Positions 47,372-56,481 of a DNA stretch of 64,000 nucleotides are shown here, in pieces (positions within the stretch are counted from its first letter, which is position 1; every line of letters begins with the position of its first letter). The notes beneath the pieces were generated by a model. That model worked only from the letters and a program-made list of their open reading frames with translations. It had not been told where the DNA came from and did no database searches. This DNA is from Psychrobacter immobilis. Lineage in GTDB: Bacteria > Pseudomonadota > Gammaproteobacteria > Pseudomonadales > Moraxellaceae. The stretch covers positions 124,001-188,000 of the forward strand of contig CAJHAA010000003.1 in assembly GCA_904846265.1 (NCBI GenBank). The letters are read 5' to 3'. Both the position numbers and the translations under genes were made by a program.

Positions 47372-49417
47372 ATGTACAGCTCGCCATCAAAAGATGCGAC
47401 GAAACCCCTGACTCTAAACAAGACGGTTTTTTTAGGTTCAGCTATTATTTCTATTTTATTAATTATCTGGACGATTGCGTTTCCAGATTATAGTGAGACA
47501 TTGTTAAGCTCAAGCATGGCATGGGTATCAGAGAGTTTTGGCTGGTATTACATGCTGGTGGTTGCCGCTTATAGTATATTTGCACTATTTGTTGGTTTTT
47601 CTAAATACGGCGATATCAAGCTTGGGCAAGATCACGAAAAAGCACAGTTTCCTTTCCTAGCATGGGCGGCGATGCTGTTCTCTGCGGGTATCGGTATTGA
47701 TTTACTGTTTTTTGGTGCCTCTGAGCCATTGATGCATTATTTAACGCCGCATACGGGGCTGGAGCCTGCCAGTGCAGAAGCGATGCGCGAAGCACTTGCG
47801 CAAACCTTTTTACATTGGGGGCTACATGGTTGGGGTATTTATGCCTTAATCGGTATGGCATTGGCGTACTTTGCGTATCGTAAAAACATGCCGTTGGCGC
47901 TGCGTTCACCATTGACGCCTATCTTTGGCGAGCGTTTAATCAAGGGCTGGCTTGGCGATGGTATTGATACTTTTGGTGTTGTTTGTACCTTGATGGGTAT
48001 TGCGACCAGCTTAGGCATCGGCGTATTGCAAGCCAATGCGGGTTTGACCCATGTTTTCGGTATTGAATCTAGCAAAATGGTACAGAGCCTGATTATCTTA
48101 GGGGTGGTTGCTGCTGCGGCTATTTCGGCGATGACAGGTGTGGAAAAGGGCGTACGCCGCTTATCTGAATTTAATATGCTATCGTCGATATTGCTATTAA
48201 TCGCCATATTGGTGATGGGTAATACAGTGTATTTGCTGAATACCTTTACCCAAAATATTGGTCAATATTTCCAAACTATTCTCTTTAAAACTTTTGATGT
48301 ATATGCCTATGACGGTACTGCTGGTGCCGATTGGAAATCAGGCTGGACGATATTTTTCTGGGCATGGTGGGTCGCTTGGGCACCGTTCGTTGGTCTATTT
48401 ATCGCACGTATTAGCCGTGGTCGTACCTTGCGTGAGTTTGTCTTTGGCGTGATGTTTATTCCGCTTGGTTTCATTTTTGCCTGGTTCTCTATCTTTGGTA
48501 ATTCAGCGATAGACTTGGTTGCTAATGGTGCAACTGAACTTGGTGAAATCGCTGTCAATGATGCTGCCATGGGTATGTTTGCCTTGTTCGAGTATTTTCC
48601 TTACAGTGACGTTTTGTCGTTCGCTGGTGTGGTTATTGGTTTAGTCTTCTTTGTGACCTCAGCGGATTCAGGCGCGTTAGTATTAGCGAACTTGAGCTCA
48701 CGCGGCATGACCAATGACACCGATGCTCCGGTTTGGTTGCGTCTGTTTTGGGCAGCGGCAACGGGTCTTATCACTTTAGGACTATTATTTGCTGGTGGCT
48801 TTGCGTCATTGCAGTCAGTATCTGTGATTGCTGGTTTGCCATTCTCGCTTATCCTTGTACTTTATATGGTGTCGATGTGGAGGTCGTTAAAAGAAGAAGG
48901 CAATAAACGTAAGGCCAGTACGATTGGTACGGCTAATGTGCTGGATAGTGGTAAGAGCTGGAAAGCACGCTTGCAACGTATCGTCAGTTTCCCTAGACAT
49001 GCACAAGTTGAACGTTTTTTACAAAATGTGGTTAGACCTGCCATGACAGAAGTTGAAAAAGAATTTGCGGCAGGCGGTCTAAAAACCTCTTTGGACATCC
49101 GTAACCCTGAACATATCGGACAAGATATAGATGAAGGCATGGATGAGAGTAGCGGTCAAATAGATGGTCTAAAATTACGGGTTGGACATGGCGATGAAGA
49201 CGACTTTATTTATGAAGTGAATTTGATCAAAGCTGAGCGTCCTAACTTTACGTTGAGCACGTCAACTAAGAATGCAGAGTACTATTATCGTGCGGAAGTG
49301 TTCTTAAGTGAAGGCTCACAAGAGTATGACTTGGTTGGTTACTCCAAAGAGCAAGTGTTGGTCGATATCTTAAATCAGTACGAGCGCCATTTGCAGTATC
49401 TACATCTAGAGCGTTAA
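47372..49417 (+). CDS. betT: Choline/betaine transporter, BCCT family
   Basis: About 681 residues from the ATG at 47372, which has TGAGGT upstream; a longer reading from 47228 lacks support. Twelve membrane helices (~10-515) include the BCCT motif FFWAWWVAWAPFVGLFIARISRG (residues run in that order near 330-355), whose Trp residues form the substrate cage. A cytoplasmic C-terminal domain (~515-681) is long, as in BetT. It imports choline for BetA, driven by the proton gradient. Osmotic control of activity through the C-terminal domain is known in the family. Confidence 0.93.
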   Translation: MYSSPSKDATKPLTLNKTVFLGSAIISILLIIWTIAFPDYSETLLSSSMAWVSESFGWYYMLVVAAYSIFALFVGFSKYGDIKLGQDHEKAQFPFLAWAAMLFSAGIGIDLLFFGASEPLMHYLTPHTGLEPASAEAMREALAQTFLHWGLHGWGIYALIGMALAYFAYRKNMPLALRSPLTPIFGERLIKGWLGDGIDTFGVVCTLMGIATSLGIGVLQANAGLTHVFGIESSKMVQSLIILGVVAAAAISAMTGVEKGVRRLSEFNMLSSILLLIAILVMGNTVYLLNTFTQNIGQYFQTILFKTFDVYAYDGTAGADWKSGWTIFFWAWWVAWAPFVGLFIARISRGRTLREFVFGVMFIPLGFIFAWFSIFGNSAIDLVANGATELGEIAVNDAAMGMFALFEYFPYSDVLSFAGVVIGLVFFVTSADSGALVLANLSSRGMTNDTDAPVWLRLFWAAATGLITLGLLFAGGFASLQSVSVIAGLPFSLILVLYMVSMWRSLKEEGNKRKASTIGTANVLDSGKSWKARLQRIVSFPRHAQVERFLQNVVRPAMTEVEKEFAAGGLKTSLDIRNPEHIGQDIDEGMDESSGQIDGLKLRVGHGDEDDFIYEVNLIKAERPNFTLSTSTKNAEYYYRAEVFLSEGSQEYDLVGYSKEQVLVDILNQYERHLQYLHLER

Positions 49418-49481
49418 TTGATTTATCAACACGTCCTAAATATTTAAGTAAAAACACTTAAGTAAAAATATCGTAAGAAAC

Positions 49482-49520
49482 AACCCCATAAGTTGAATGC
49501 AGCTTGTGGGGTTTGTTTTA
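49482..49520 (+). terminator. Terminator after betT
   Basis: AACCCCATAAG / CTTGTGGGGTT stem with one mismatch, then TTGTTTTA, about 65 bp after the stop. Confidence 0.7.
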
Positions 49521-49608
49521 TGAAAAATAAAATCAGTAGATATAGGGTAAAATATATAAAGATACGTTTCGGATTATCAGTTTCGAAATATTAGCAAAGG
49601 ATAAGTTT

Positions 49609-50100
49609 GTGACCACATTAAAGTACATCGCTCATTATTCTGAGCAAGTTCAGACCCAAGCGGCATTGCTGATTAGCGATGGTAAATTAGGCGCATATCT
49701 AGAAAAAAAGTATCCCACTCAGCACCAAATAAAAAGTGATAAGGCGCTTTATCAGTATATCAATGAGATAAAAAACCAATATATGCGCAAAGTGGGACAG
49801 TTATCGAATGTCAGTTACAGTAGTAAATTAACGGTCCTCAAGCATGCGCTGGGTATTCATACTACCCAGTCTCGCATACAGGGCAGTAAGCTCAAATCGC
49901 ATAACAGCATCACGGTAGCGAGCTTGTTTCAAGAAGCGCCGCCTGAGTTTTTGCGCATGATTGTCGTGCATGAATTGGCGCATTTTAAAGAGCATGAGCA
50001 CAACAAAGCATTTTATCAATTATGCTGCCATATGGAGCCTGAGTATCATCAGTTTGAGCTTGATACGCAGTTGTGGTTGCACTGGCGCGAACTGAGTTGA
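49609..50100 (+). CDS. YgjP-like metallopeptidase-domain protein
   Basis: 163 residues, starting at a GTG with AAAGGAT upstream. The zinc motif MIVVHELAHFKEHEHNKAFY provides HExxH and the third His. This is the YgjP (DUF45) layout found in small metalloproteins of unknown substrate. It is shorter than E. coli YgjP, so the N-terminal part is reduced. The end of the gene is followed by a MITE right-end fragment. Confidence 0.85.
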   Translation: MTTLKYIAHYSEQVQTQAALLISDGKLGAYLEKKYPTQHQIKSDKALYQYINEIKNQYMRKVGQLSNVSYSSKLTVLKHALGIHTTQSRIQGSKLKSHNSITVASLFQEAPPEFLRMIVVHELAHFKEHEHNKAFYQLCCHMEPEYHQFELDTQLWLHWRELS

Positions 50101-50124
50101 TCGCAGTGCTGTATTCTTTTCTTC

Positions 50125-50142
50125 TCAAAATGAGGACACGCC
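50125..50142 (+). mobile_element. Solo right end of the MITE family
   Basis: TCAAAATGAGGACACGCC matches the right terminus of copies A and B. The last bases (CT, TA) are changed. It lies 25 bp after the YgjP gene stop. Confidence 0.55.
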
Positions 50143-50263
50143 ACAGATTATATTTCTTATCATAACTTTCTTATCATAAATAATATTATACCTTTTATTA
50201 ATATATTTTAGTGTATAATTTAATAACGATGATTTTAATGATTGTTGATAAATGGAGAAGATG

Positions 50264-50749
50264 ATGAAACGGATAGTTGCTACTGCACTTGCTATAAGCG
50301 CCGCCTCACTGATGGTTAGCTGTACAGCGACCAATGCCATGTCACAAAAGAGTGACGTCATTCCAGAGAATAAGAAACCGACGCCATCGATGTTGATTAA
50401 TGTGACATCAGAGGACGCTCAAGTGCAGCTGATGTCGATGGTACTGACCATGCAATCAGCGCAGCAAGGTGCCAATACTCGAGTATTGCTCTGCGGTCCA
50501 GCCGGTGATATGGCACTCCGTGACGCACCCAAAAGTGTGACCACAGCGCAACCGCCTAAAAATATCAGCCCACAGGGTTTGATGCAAATGGTTATGAAAA
50601 ATACCAATACCAAGGTTGAGGTTTGTGCACTTTATCTACCGGGTAAGGGTATTGACCAGTCGGCACTGATTGACGGCGTGAGTGCTGCTGATCCTGCTGA
50701 TATCGGAGCGTTAATGGTCGATCAAACCACCAAGATAATGAGCTTTTAG
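50264..50749 (+). CDS. Small lipoprotein of unknown function
   Basis: About 161 residues. MKRIVATALAISAASLMVSC is a lipoprotein signal with a VSC cleavage site. I choose ATG 50264, since GGAGA ends 5 bp upstream; 50252 and 50261 are alternatives. The body has VQLMSMVLTMQSAQQGANTR and two short Cys-containing stretches (LLCGPAG, VEVCALYLPG) that may form a disulfide. I do not recognise the family. A terminator hairpin follows. Confidence 0.65.
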   Translation: MKRIVATALAISAASLMVSCTATNAMSQKSDVIPENKKPTPSMLINVTSEDAQVQLMSMVLTMQSAQQGANTRVLLCGPAGDMALRDAPKSVTTAQPPKNISPQGLMQMVMKNTNTKVEVCALYLPGKGIDQSALIDGVSAADPADIGALMVDQTTKIMSF

Positions 50750-50783
50750 GCAGATAAAAAATAATTAGTAGTTTGATGAATAA

Positions 50784-50817
50784 AAAGGGTGTGATATCGA
50801 CTATCGCATCCTTTTTT
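50784..50817 (+). terminator. Terminator after small lipoprotein gene
   Basis: GGGTGTGATA / TATCGCATCC stem with two mismatches, short loop and a run of seven T residues. Confidence 0.7.
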
Positions 50818-50949
50818 TGTGTCAGTCATTTTGGCTAGTGGAATTGCGTTATAATCCCAGCTAAGCACTGTTTACCAAGTAATATTCGCCAAGTACTCTT
50901 GGCTGAAAAACAAGTACCATAGATCCTAATTCATAAAAGGTTATGAGCA

Positions 50950-51372
50950 ATGATTAATACCAAAATTTATAAAGCAATCTATACCTTAGCTGAAGAGTTA
51001 TTGGAAGCTGATCGTATAGGCAATCAAGCAGCATTTGATGGGTTTTACGCTGAATTAGAAGCCATTTGTAACGATAATGAAAACACCGATAAAGACCATC
51101 CAGAACAGTGGGAAACATTGGCTGACTTTACAGAAGATTTGGATGAAGCCTTAGTTATTTATGATAAGGCCTTAGCCAAAGCGACTGCGATCAATTCAAA
51201 AGACCACATGTCATCGATTGCCTTTTCTATGGCGGTTCTACAGATCGAAATGGGTGAAAAGGATGCGGCTATTCTAAATCTACAGAATGCTAAAATTACG
51301 GCTAATAAGATTGAAGATAAAGAGTTTAAGGTTGAGATAGACGAGCTGCTTACCAAGTTGTTGGCTGAATAA
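50950..51372 (+). CDS. TPR-like small helical protein
   Basis: 140 residues, acidic, predicted entirely helical. Repeated helix pairs (AIYTLAEELLEADRIGNQAAF, ALVIYDKALAKATAINSKDH, AILNLQNAKITANKIEDKEF) resemble tetratricopeptide repeats. No signal peptide. Likely a protein-interaction adaptor, but no partner is evident. It lies 42 bp before the amine oxidase gene, in the same direction. Confidence 0.7.
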   Translation: MINTKIYKAIYTLAEELLEADRIGNQAAFDGFYAELEAICNDNENTDKDHPEQWETLADFTEDLDEALVIYDKALAKATAINSKDHMSSIAFSMAVLQIEMGEKDAAILNLQNAKITANKIEDKEFKVEIDELLTKLLAE

Positions 51373-51414
51373 TCTCAATACTGAATAGCTTCAACTAAGC
51401 AGGAATGATTTGTT

Positions 51415-52611
51415 ATGCAAAACCTACCTATTGCAATTATCGGTGGTGGCTTGAGTGGCTTATATGCAGCATTTTTATTAGAGCAACGAGGTATTGATTA
51501 TATATTGCTTGAGGCGCGTGATAGATTGGGTGGGCGCATCGCTGTTGCGAAATCATCAGTAGATCAGCATGCTAGTAGTCACAGTGTTGAGAATAAAAAA
51601 TCAAACGATGGCTTCGACTTAGGGCCATCGTGGTTTTGGCCGGATTATCAGCCGCAGTTGAGCAGTCTTATTGAAACGTTGAATTTACCACGTTTTGCGC
51701 AGTTCGAGGATGGCGACATGATGGTGGAACGTGCCGCCAATGAGCTGCCTGTTCGTACCCAAGGCTATCAAAGCTCGCCACCGTCTATGCGCCTCGTCGG
51801 TGGTATGGCATCCTTGACTGACGCTCTGTATGCGCGTTTAAATCCTACGCGCATTATCACGGGGCAAATCGTAAAGCGTGTGATCAAGACTGAGCGCTGT
51901 ATCAGCATAGAGAGCGAGAGCAGCGCTGAACAGATGACAGCTGATCAAATAACTACTTATCACGCGCAGCATGTGCTCCTTGCGCTACCGCCTCGTTTGG
52001 CGGCGAGTAACATCAAGTTTGAACCGACTTTACCGCAGGATTTGGTGGCAGAGTTGCAAGAGACCGCGACATGGATGGCGCCACATGCCAAATATGTGGC
52101 GGTTTATGAGTCGCCATTTTGGCGCAATCAAGGACTATCGGGTTCAGCGCGAAGTGCAGTAGGGCCACTTACTGAGATTCATGATGCGTCCTTGGTAGAG
52201 GGCAATGGTGCATTATTTGGCTTCTTTGGCGTTCCTGCTCACATACGCCAAAGCGTCTCAGAGATGGAGCTAAAAGCCCATTGCCGAGCGCAGTTGGTAC
52301 GTTTATTTGGTGCACAGGCAGAGACGCCAACGGCTGAGTATCTGAAAGACTGGGCGCAAGATTCATTGACCGCGACGCCTGCTGATGCCAGTGGCTCAGG
52401 TCAACATGCTGTCGCACCGAACGCTAAGCCGAATACAGGGGTATGGCAAGAATGCCTAACGGGCAGCGCTAGTGAATGGTCAGACGCGTTTCCTGGTTAT
52501 ATTGCTGGTGCTATCGACGCAGCACATAAGGCAGTACAAGGTTTAGGTTTAGGTTTGTCTGATGAGCTATCGTCATCAGCGTTACCATCCAATGGGATAG
52601 TTGATGAGTGA
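51415..52611 (+). CDS. Flavin-containing amine oxidase family protein
   Basis: 398 residues. The FAD-binding N-terminus IAIIGGGLSGLYAAFLLEQRG is followed by LLEARDRLGGRI, the amine-oxidase/MAO motif. A Gly-rich segment later (SAVGPLTEIHDASL) and the C-terminal region near GNGALFGFFGV are family-like. It is shorter than typical MAO-type enzymes (~450). The substrate is not clear. Its stop overlaps the next gene by 8 bp, so the two are co-transcribed. Confidence 0.82.
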   Translation: MQNLPIAIIGGGLSGLYAAFLLEQRGIDYILLEARDRLGGRIAVAKSSVDQHASSHSVENKKSNDGFDLGPSWFWPDYQPQLSSLIETLNLPRFAQFEDGDMMVERAANELPVRTQGYQSSPPSMRLVGGMASLTDALYARLNPTRIITGQIVKRVIKTERCISIESESSAEQMTADQITTYHAQHVLLALPPRLAASNIKFEPTLPQDLVAELQETATWMAPHAKYVAVYESPFWRNQGLSGSARSAVGPLTEIHDASLVEGNGALFGFFGVPAHIRQSVSEMELKAHCRAQLVRLFGAQAETPTAEYLKDWAQDSLTATPADASGSGQHAVAPNAKPNTGVWQECLTGSASEWSDAFPGYIAGAIDAAHKAVQGLGLGLSDELSSSALPSNGIVDE

Positions 52612-53545
52612 GTCTTTAGAACAGCAAGCTTCTCGCAACACCAGCACATGGTTCATCCCTTTTGCTTGCTTGTTAGGCGGAGGAGGTCTGATTGGTATTT
52701 CTACCAATTTGGCAAAATATGCTGGTGAGATAGGTGTTACACCACTGGCATTTCTCTTTTGGTCCATCACGGGCGCTGCTGCTATTTTATTGATCGTTGC
52801 ATTAATACGCCACGAATTACCTCCCTTAAATGCGCGTAGTTTTGAATACTATTTTGTGGCGGCGCTCATCAGTGTTGCGGGTTCTAATTTACTACTGTTT
52901 TCGGCTATCCCACATGTGGGTGCAGGTTTCGTTGCGCTCATTATCTCGCTTCCACCATTGCTGACTTATCTTGGTGTATTGGCACTGCGGATGGAGCAGT
53001 TTAATATCGTCCGCGCTTTGGGTGTGGCCGCGGCGCTTCTTGGTGCAGGAGTATTGGCAGCGCGTAAGTTTTCGACGCCAGACGCCAGTACTTTTTGGAT
53101 TTTGATCGCGCTTTGCGGGCCAGTATTACTGGCTATTGGTAATATATATCGTACCCTACGCTGGCCTGATAAGGCATCACCTAGCGCACTCGCGCCAGGT
53201 ATGCTAATCGCGGCGTCGCTGTTGCTGCTGTCATTTAGTGTATTGCCTAATTTTTCAGTTAATATGCCACTAGACTGGGTGCAGCTAGGTTTGATTGGCA
53301 TACAAGCCGCCGTATTTGCAGGTCAATTCTTATTGTTGTTTTTACTACAAAAAACCGGCGGTCCTGTTTTATTAAGTTTATTAGGCTCGGTCGGCGCAGT
53401 TGTCGGTGTGCCAGTGGCTATTTTTTTGCAGGGTGAGATGCCGCCAGAAGGGCTGTTTTTGGGTGCTTCATTGATCGCACTGGGCGTTGGTTTGGTGACA
53501 TGGGGCGGGGTGAGAATGGCGACCACACCGACAGAAACTACGTAA
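52604..53545 (+). CDS. EamA/DMT-family transporter
   Basis: 313 residues with ten membrane helices in two EamA repeats (about 15-145 and 160-305). The glycine-rich CLLGGGGLIGISTNLAKYAGEIG start and the second-half LGSVGAVVGVPVAIFLQGEMPP fit the drug/metabolite transporter superfamily. It overlaps the amine oxidase gene by 8 bp (ATG 52604, stop of that gene 52611). Could export the product or import the substrate of the neighbouring oxidase; this is inference from the overlap. Confidence 0.85.
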   Translation: MSESLEQQASRNTSTWFIPFACLLGGGGLIGISTNLAKYAGEIGVTPLAFLFWSITGAAAILLIVALIRHELPPLNARSFEYYFVAALISVAGSNLLLFSAIPHVGAGFVALIISLPPLLTYLGVLALRMEQFNIVRALGVAAALLGAGVLAARKFSTPDASTFWILIALCGPVLLAIGNIYRTLRWPDKASPSALAPGMLIAASLLLLSFSVLPNFSVNMPLDWVQLGLIGIQAAVFAGQFLLLFLLQKTGGPVLLSLLGSVGAVVGVPVAIFLQGEMPPEGLFLGASLIALGVGLVTWGGVRMATTPTETT

Positions 53546-53918
53546 AGATGACCGTCAGAATATAGCGCTCATAAATACGCTAACCTATAGACTAATGACC
53601 CTACTAGAGCATATGTTTGCACTGCAACTATCCAAAAGTGTAGCCATGGAAAAATGTCACTATGTAGAAATGCCACTATGCAACCCTCACAGTGATCATT
53701 TTTTATCTAATCCAACCTCACAAAACCTCGTTAGAACGTAAATATTACCGTTACTGCCAATCTATAATTTATTTACAGCCATTTTAGCAATCAGCATGGC
53801 TAGGTATGAGTGTTCAACAGAGCATCATAATTGGTTACGATTATCTGAAATCAGTTTTTGTGAGTAACACAAAAAAGGAGTATAAATATCGTGGTTATTC
53901 CTATCATGGATTAGGGCG
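53546..53918. other. Intergenic region upstream of ktrB
   Basis: 373 bp before the potassium uptake genes. A degenerate tandem repeat with 16-bp period, AAATGYCACTATGYA (53652-53666 and 53668-53682), is the only structure I see. No ORF, hairpin or riboswitch-like fold is clear. Confidence 0.4.
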
Positions 53919-55679
53919 ATGCATGCAGCCAAGCGTTATCGATTGTTAAATAATGTCACTATTGTCATTAGTATTATCGGCGTAGCCATTGCTTTATTAG
54001 ACAGTGGTTTCACGCTGCCGATGTGGTTACAACAGGTTTTCCATATTTTTTATCTGGCGATTATTTTTTTAGGCTTTGTTGTAACGGCAGGGCGTTACTT
54101 CTATAGCAAAAAGCCGCTGACTCTAAATAAAGTCGCGGTCTTTGACTTACTGACCAGTATCGCGATTGTCATTTTACTGGTAGCGCATTTCACTGATTTG
54201 GTGCGCTCTGGGATGTCGGTCGCTGTTGATGGCTTCGTTGCCATCAAAATTGCCGTCTTTGTGACCTTTATTCGTGAAATATCTGACCATGATTTTAATC
54301 TTAATCGTACCTTTCTAAACCCTGCACAGTTTTTTATCTTAAGCTTCCTGTCATTGGTATTGGTCGGTGCATTGCTACTGATGATGCCCAATGCAACGAC
54401 GCAGCCGCTGTCTTTCATTGATGCGCTCTTTACCGCGACCAGTGCCGTCTGTGTGACTGGTCTCATCGTGGTAGATACGGCGACTTATTTCACAACTTTT
54501 GGGCAAGTCATTATCATGGGGCTGATACAGATCGGCGGCTTGGGTATTTTGACCTTTGTGACGTATTTTAGTTATTTCTTCAAGGGTGGTGTCAGTTATG
54601 AGACGCAGGCGAGCATCAGTGAGATTTCCTACATGCGCGGCATGGGTGATGTGGTATCGACCCTCAAATCCATCTTATACGTGACATTTGCCGTTGAGGC
54701 AGTGGCTGCGGCACTCATTTATATCAGTATTTATGACATACCAGATATGGATTGGTCTGAGCAGTTATTCTTCTCTGTTTTCCATGCAATTTCTGCGTTC
54801 TGTAATGCTGGATTTTCTACATTTAGCGCTGGCATGTATGATGACGCGCTACGTTTTAATTATCCATTACAACTGATTATCGCTACGACCTTTATCTTTG
54901 GTGGCATGGGTTTTGTCATTGTGGTCAATGTGCTGCGTTATTTACGTGATCGTGCCGAGCGCCTGATCTATCGCCATGATCAGCGTTATATTTATCGACC
55001 ATGGTTGCTCAATATTAATAGCCGCATAACCTTGATTACGACGGGCGCTTTATTGTTGGTAGGTCTCATCGGTGTGATGATATTTGAATATAACAATGTG
55101 CTGGCAGACCATCGCAGTTTTTTCGGTAAGCTTGTCACAGGGCTGTTTACTGCTGCCACGCCGCGAACCGCAGGATTTAATACCATCGACATGGGTGAAC
55201 TCGCGTTTCCCACGATTATGTTGACGATATTTTTGATGTGGATTGGTGCCTCGCCAAACTCGACGGGCGGTGGTATCAAAACCAGTACGTTTGCGATTGC
55301 CCTGTTAAACACTTTGAGTTTGGCACGTGGTCAGACCAATGTTGAGGTATTTAAGCGCCAGATTGCCGACATCTCGATTCGCCGTGCATTTTCTATTATG
55401 TGGCTGTCCTTGTTGGTCATCGGTATGGGCGTGACGCTCATCAGCTATGATCAACCAGAGCTTGATTTAATCAAGGTGGTTTTTGAGTGTTTTTCAGCTT
55501 ACAGCACGGTGGGATTAAGTTTGAATTTGACGACAGAGTTATCAGATTTTAGCAAAATGGTGGTATCTGTCATTATGTTTGTTGGGCGCGTCAGCATGTT
55601 GACCATCTTTATTGCCCTACTCAAAAATAGACGCCAGCGCAATTATCGCTACCCAACTGAAGAAATCACGATCAATTAA
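53919..55679 (+). CDS. ktrB: TrkH/KtrB-family potassium uptake protein with N-terminal membrane extension
   Basis: 586 residues, against ~450-480 for typical KtrB/TrkH. About 130 N-terminal residues contain four predicted helices (~11-30, 39-58, 72-92, 104-120) ahead of the canonical core that starts near 138. The four K+ selectivity loops are seen as TSAVCVTGL, NAGFSTF, RTAGFNT and STVGLS. It translocates K+ (often with Na+) under control of the RCK partner encoded just downstream. Near the bet genes, it fits osmotic adaptation. The start ATG at 53919 has a weak ribosome site. Confidence 0.93.
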   Translation: MHAAKRYRLLNNVTIVISIIGVAIALLDSGFTLPMWLQQVFHIFYLAIIFLGFVVTAGRYFYSKKPLTLNKVAVFDLLTSIAIVILLVAHFTDLVRSGMSVAVDGFVAIKIAVFVTFIREISDHDFNLNRTFLNPAQFFILSFLSLVLVGALLLMMPNATTQPLSFIDALFTATSAVCVTGLIVVDTATYFTTFGQVIIMGLIQIGGLGILTFVTYFSYFFKGGVSYETQASISEISYMRGMGDVVSTLKSILYVTFAVEAVAAALIYISIYDIPDMDWSEQLFFSVFHAISAFCNAGFSTFSAGMYDDALRFNYPLQLIIATTFIFGGMGFVIVVNVLRYLRDRAERLIYRHDQRYIYRPWLLNINSRITLITTGALLLVGLIGVMIFEYNNVLADHRSFFGKLVTGLFTAATPRTAGFNTIDMGELAFPTIMLTIFLMWIGASPNSTGGGIKTSTFAIALLNTLSLARGQTNVEVFKRQIADISIRRAFSIMWLSLLVIGMGVTLISYDQPELDLIKVVFECFSAYSTVGLSLNLTTELSDFSKMVVSVIMFVGRVSMLTIFIALLKNRRQRNYRYPTEEITIN

Positions 55680-55736
55680 ATGGTCGTAAATAAGCCATTT
55701 CATCATTAAAAAATACTGAAAAAGGTTAATAAGGTT

Positions 55737-56438
55737 ATGAAATATATCATCGTAGGGCTAGGGAACTTTGGCTCATCGCTAGGCATGGCGTTGACCCGTC
55801 AGGGGCACGAAGTGATTGCCATTGACAGCAGCATGCAAAAGGTTGAGGCGTATAAGGAAGTTATCTCTCATACCATCTGTATGGATGCTACGGATGAATA
55901 TACCGTCAATGGTTTACCGATTATCGACACCGATATCGTTATTGTCGCAATCGGTGAAGACCAAGGCGCAAACGTTATGGCGACTGCATTATTTAAAACC
56001 CTAAAAGCGAAACGTTTGATCAGTCGTAGTATCAATCCACTGCACGAAAAAGTGTTGCAAGCTATCGGTGTGGACGACCTTATTCATCCTGAAAAAGAGG
56101 CGGCCAATCGCTGGGCCAAACGGCTGTCGCTACGTTATTTCGTCGACTCGTTTGAGCTGAGTGATCATTTCAGTATGGTAGAGATTAGCATTCCCAAGTC
56201 GTTGATTGGTCAGACCGTTGATGACTTGCAGTTGGAGCAAAAGTTCAATATTCGATTGCTTAGTACCTTGCGCTATGAGTATTATGAAGACAGCTTTGGT
56301 CGTACGCAAAGTAAGCCTAGTATTAAAGGCTTGGCTGCGCCTGAGCAAGTATTGCAAGATAACGACGTATTGGTCATCTACGGTGCTAACAAGCATATCA
56401 ACGAGTTTCTGCGTAGTGTCGGTGTGAAAATCAAATAA
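55737..56438 (+). CDS. ktrA: KtrA/TrkA-type RCK regulator of potassium uptake
   Basis: 233 residues. RCK_N Rossmann domain with IIVGLGNFGSSLGMALTRQG (GxGxxG) and the acidic ID (IDSSMQKV) at the end of strand 2, binding ATP/ADP/NAD. The RCK_C domain covers ~140-225. It forms an octameric ring that gates KtrB. Located 57 bp after ktrB with AAGGTTAATAAGG upstream. The pair is followed by DUF3124 and a thioesterase gene, probably part of the same transcript. Confidence 0.95.
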   Translation: MKYIIVGLGNFGSSLGMALTRQGHEVIAIDSSMQKVEAYKEVISHTICMDATDEYTVNGLPIIDTDIVIVAIGEDQGANVMATALFKTLKAKRLISRSINPLHEKVLQAIGVDDLIHPEKEAANRWAKRLSLRYFVDSFELSDHFSMVEISIPKSLIGQTVDDLQLEQKFNIRLLSTLRYEYYEDSFGRTQSKPSIKGLAAPEQVLQDNDVLVIYGANKHINEFLRSVGVKIK

Positions 56439-56481
56439 ACATTTGCAACAGCCGTGACATGAAAAGGCAAAGGGGAAACTT

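Noticed and set aside
42681-49417. Recently acquired island carrying the bet genes
   Set aside because: Codon style and base composition look like the rest of the window, and no integrase or direct repeats flank it. Nearby tRNA-Asn alone is not enough.
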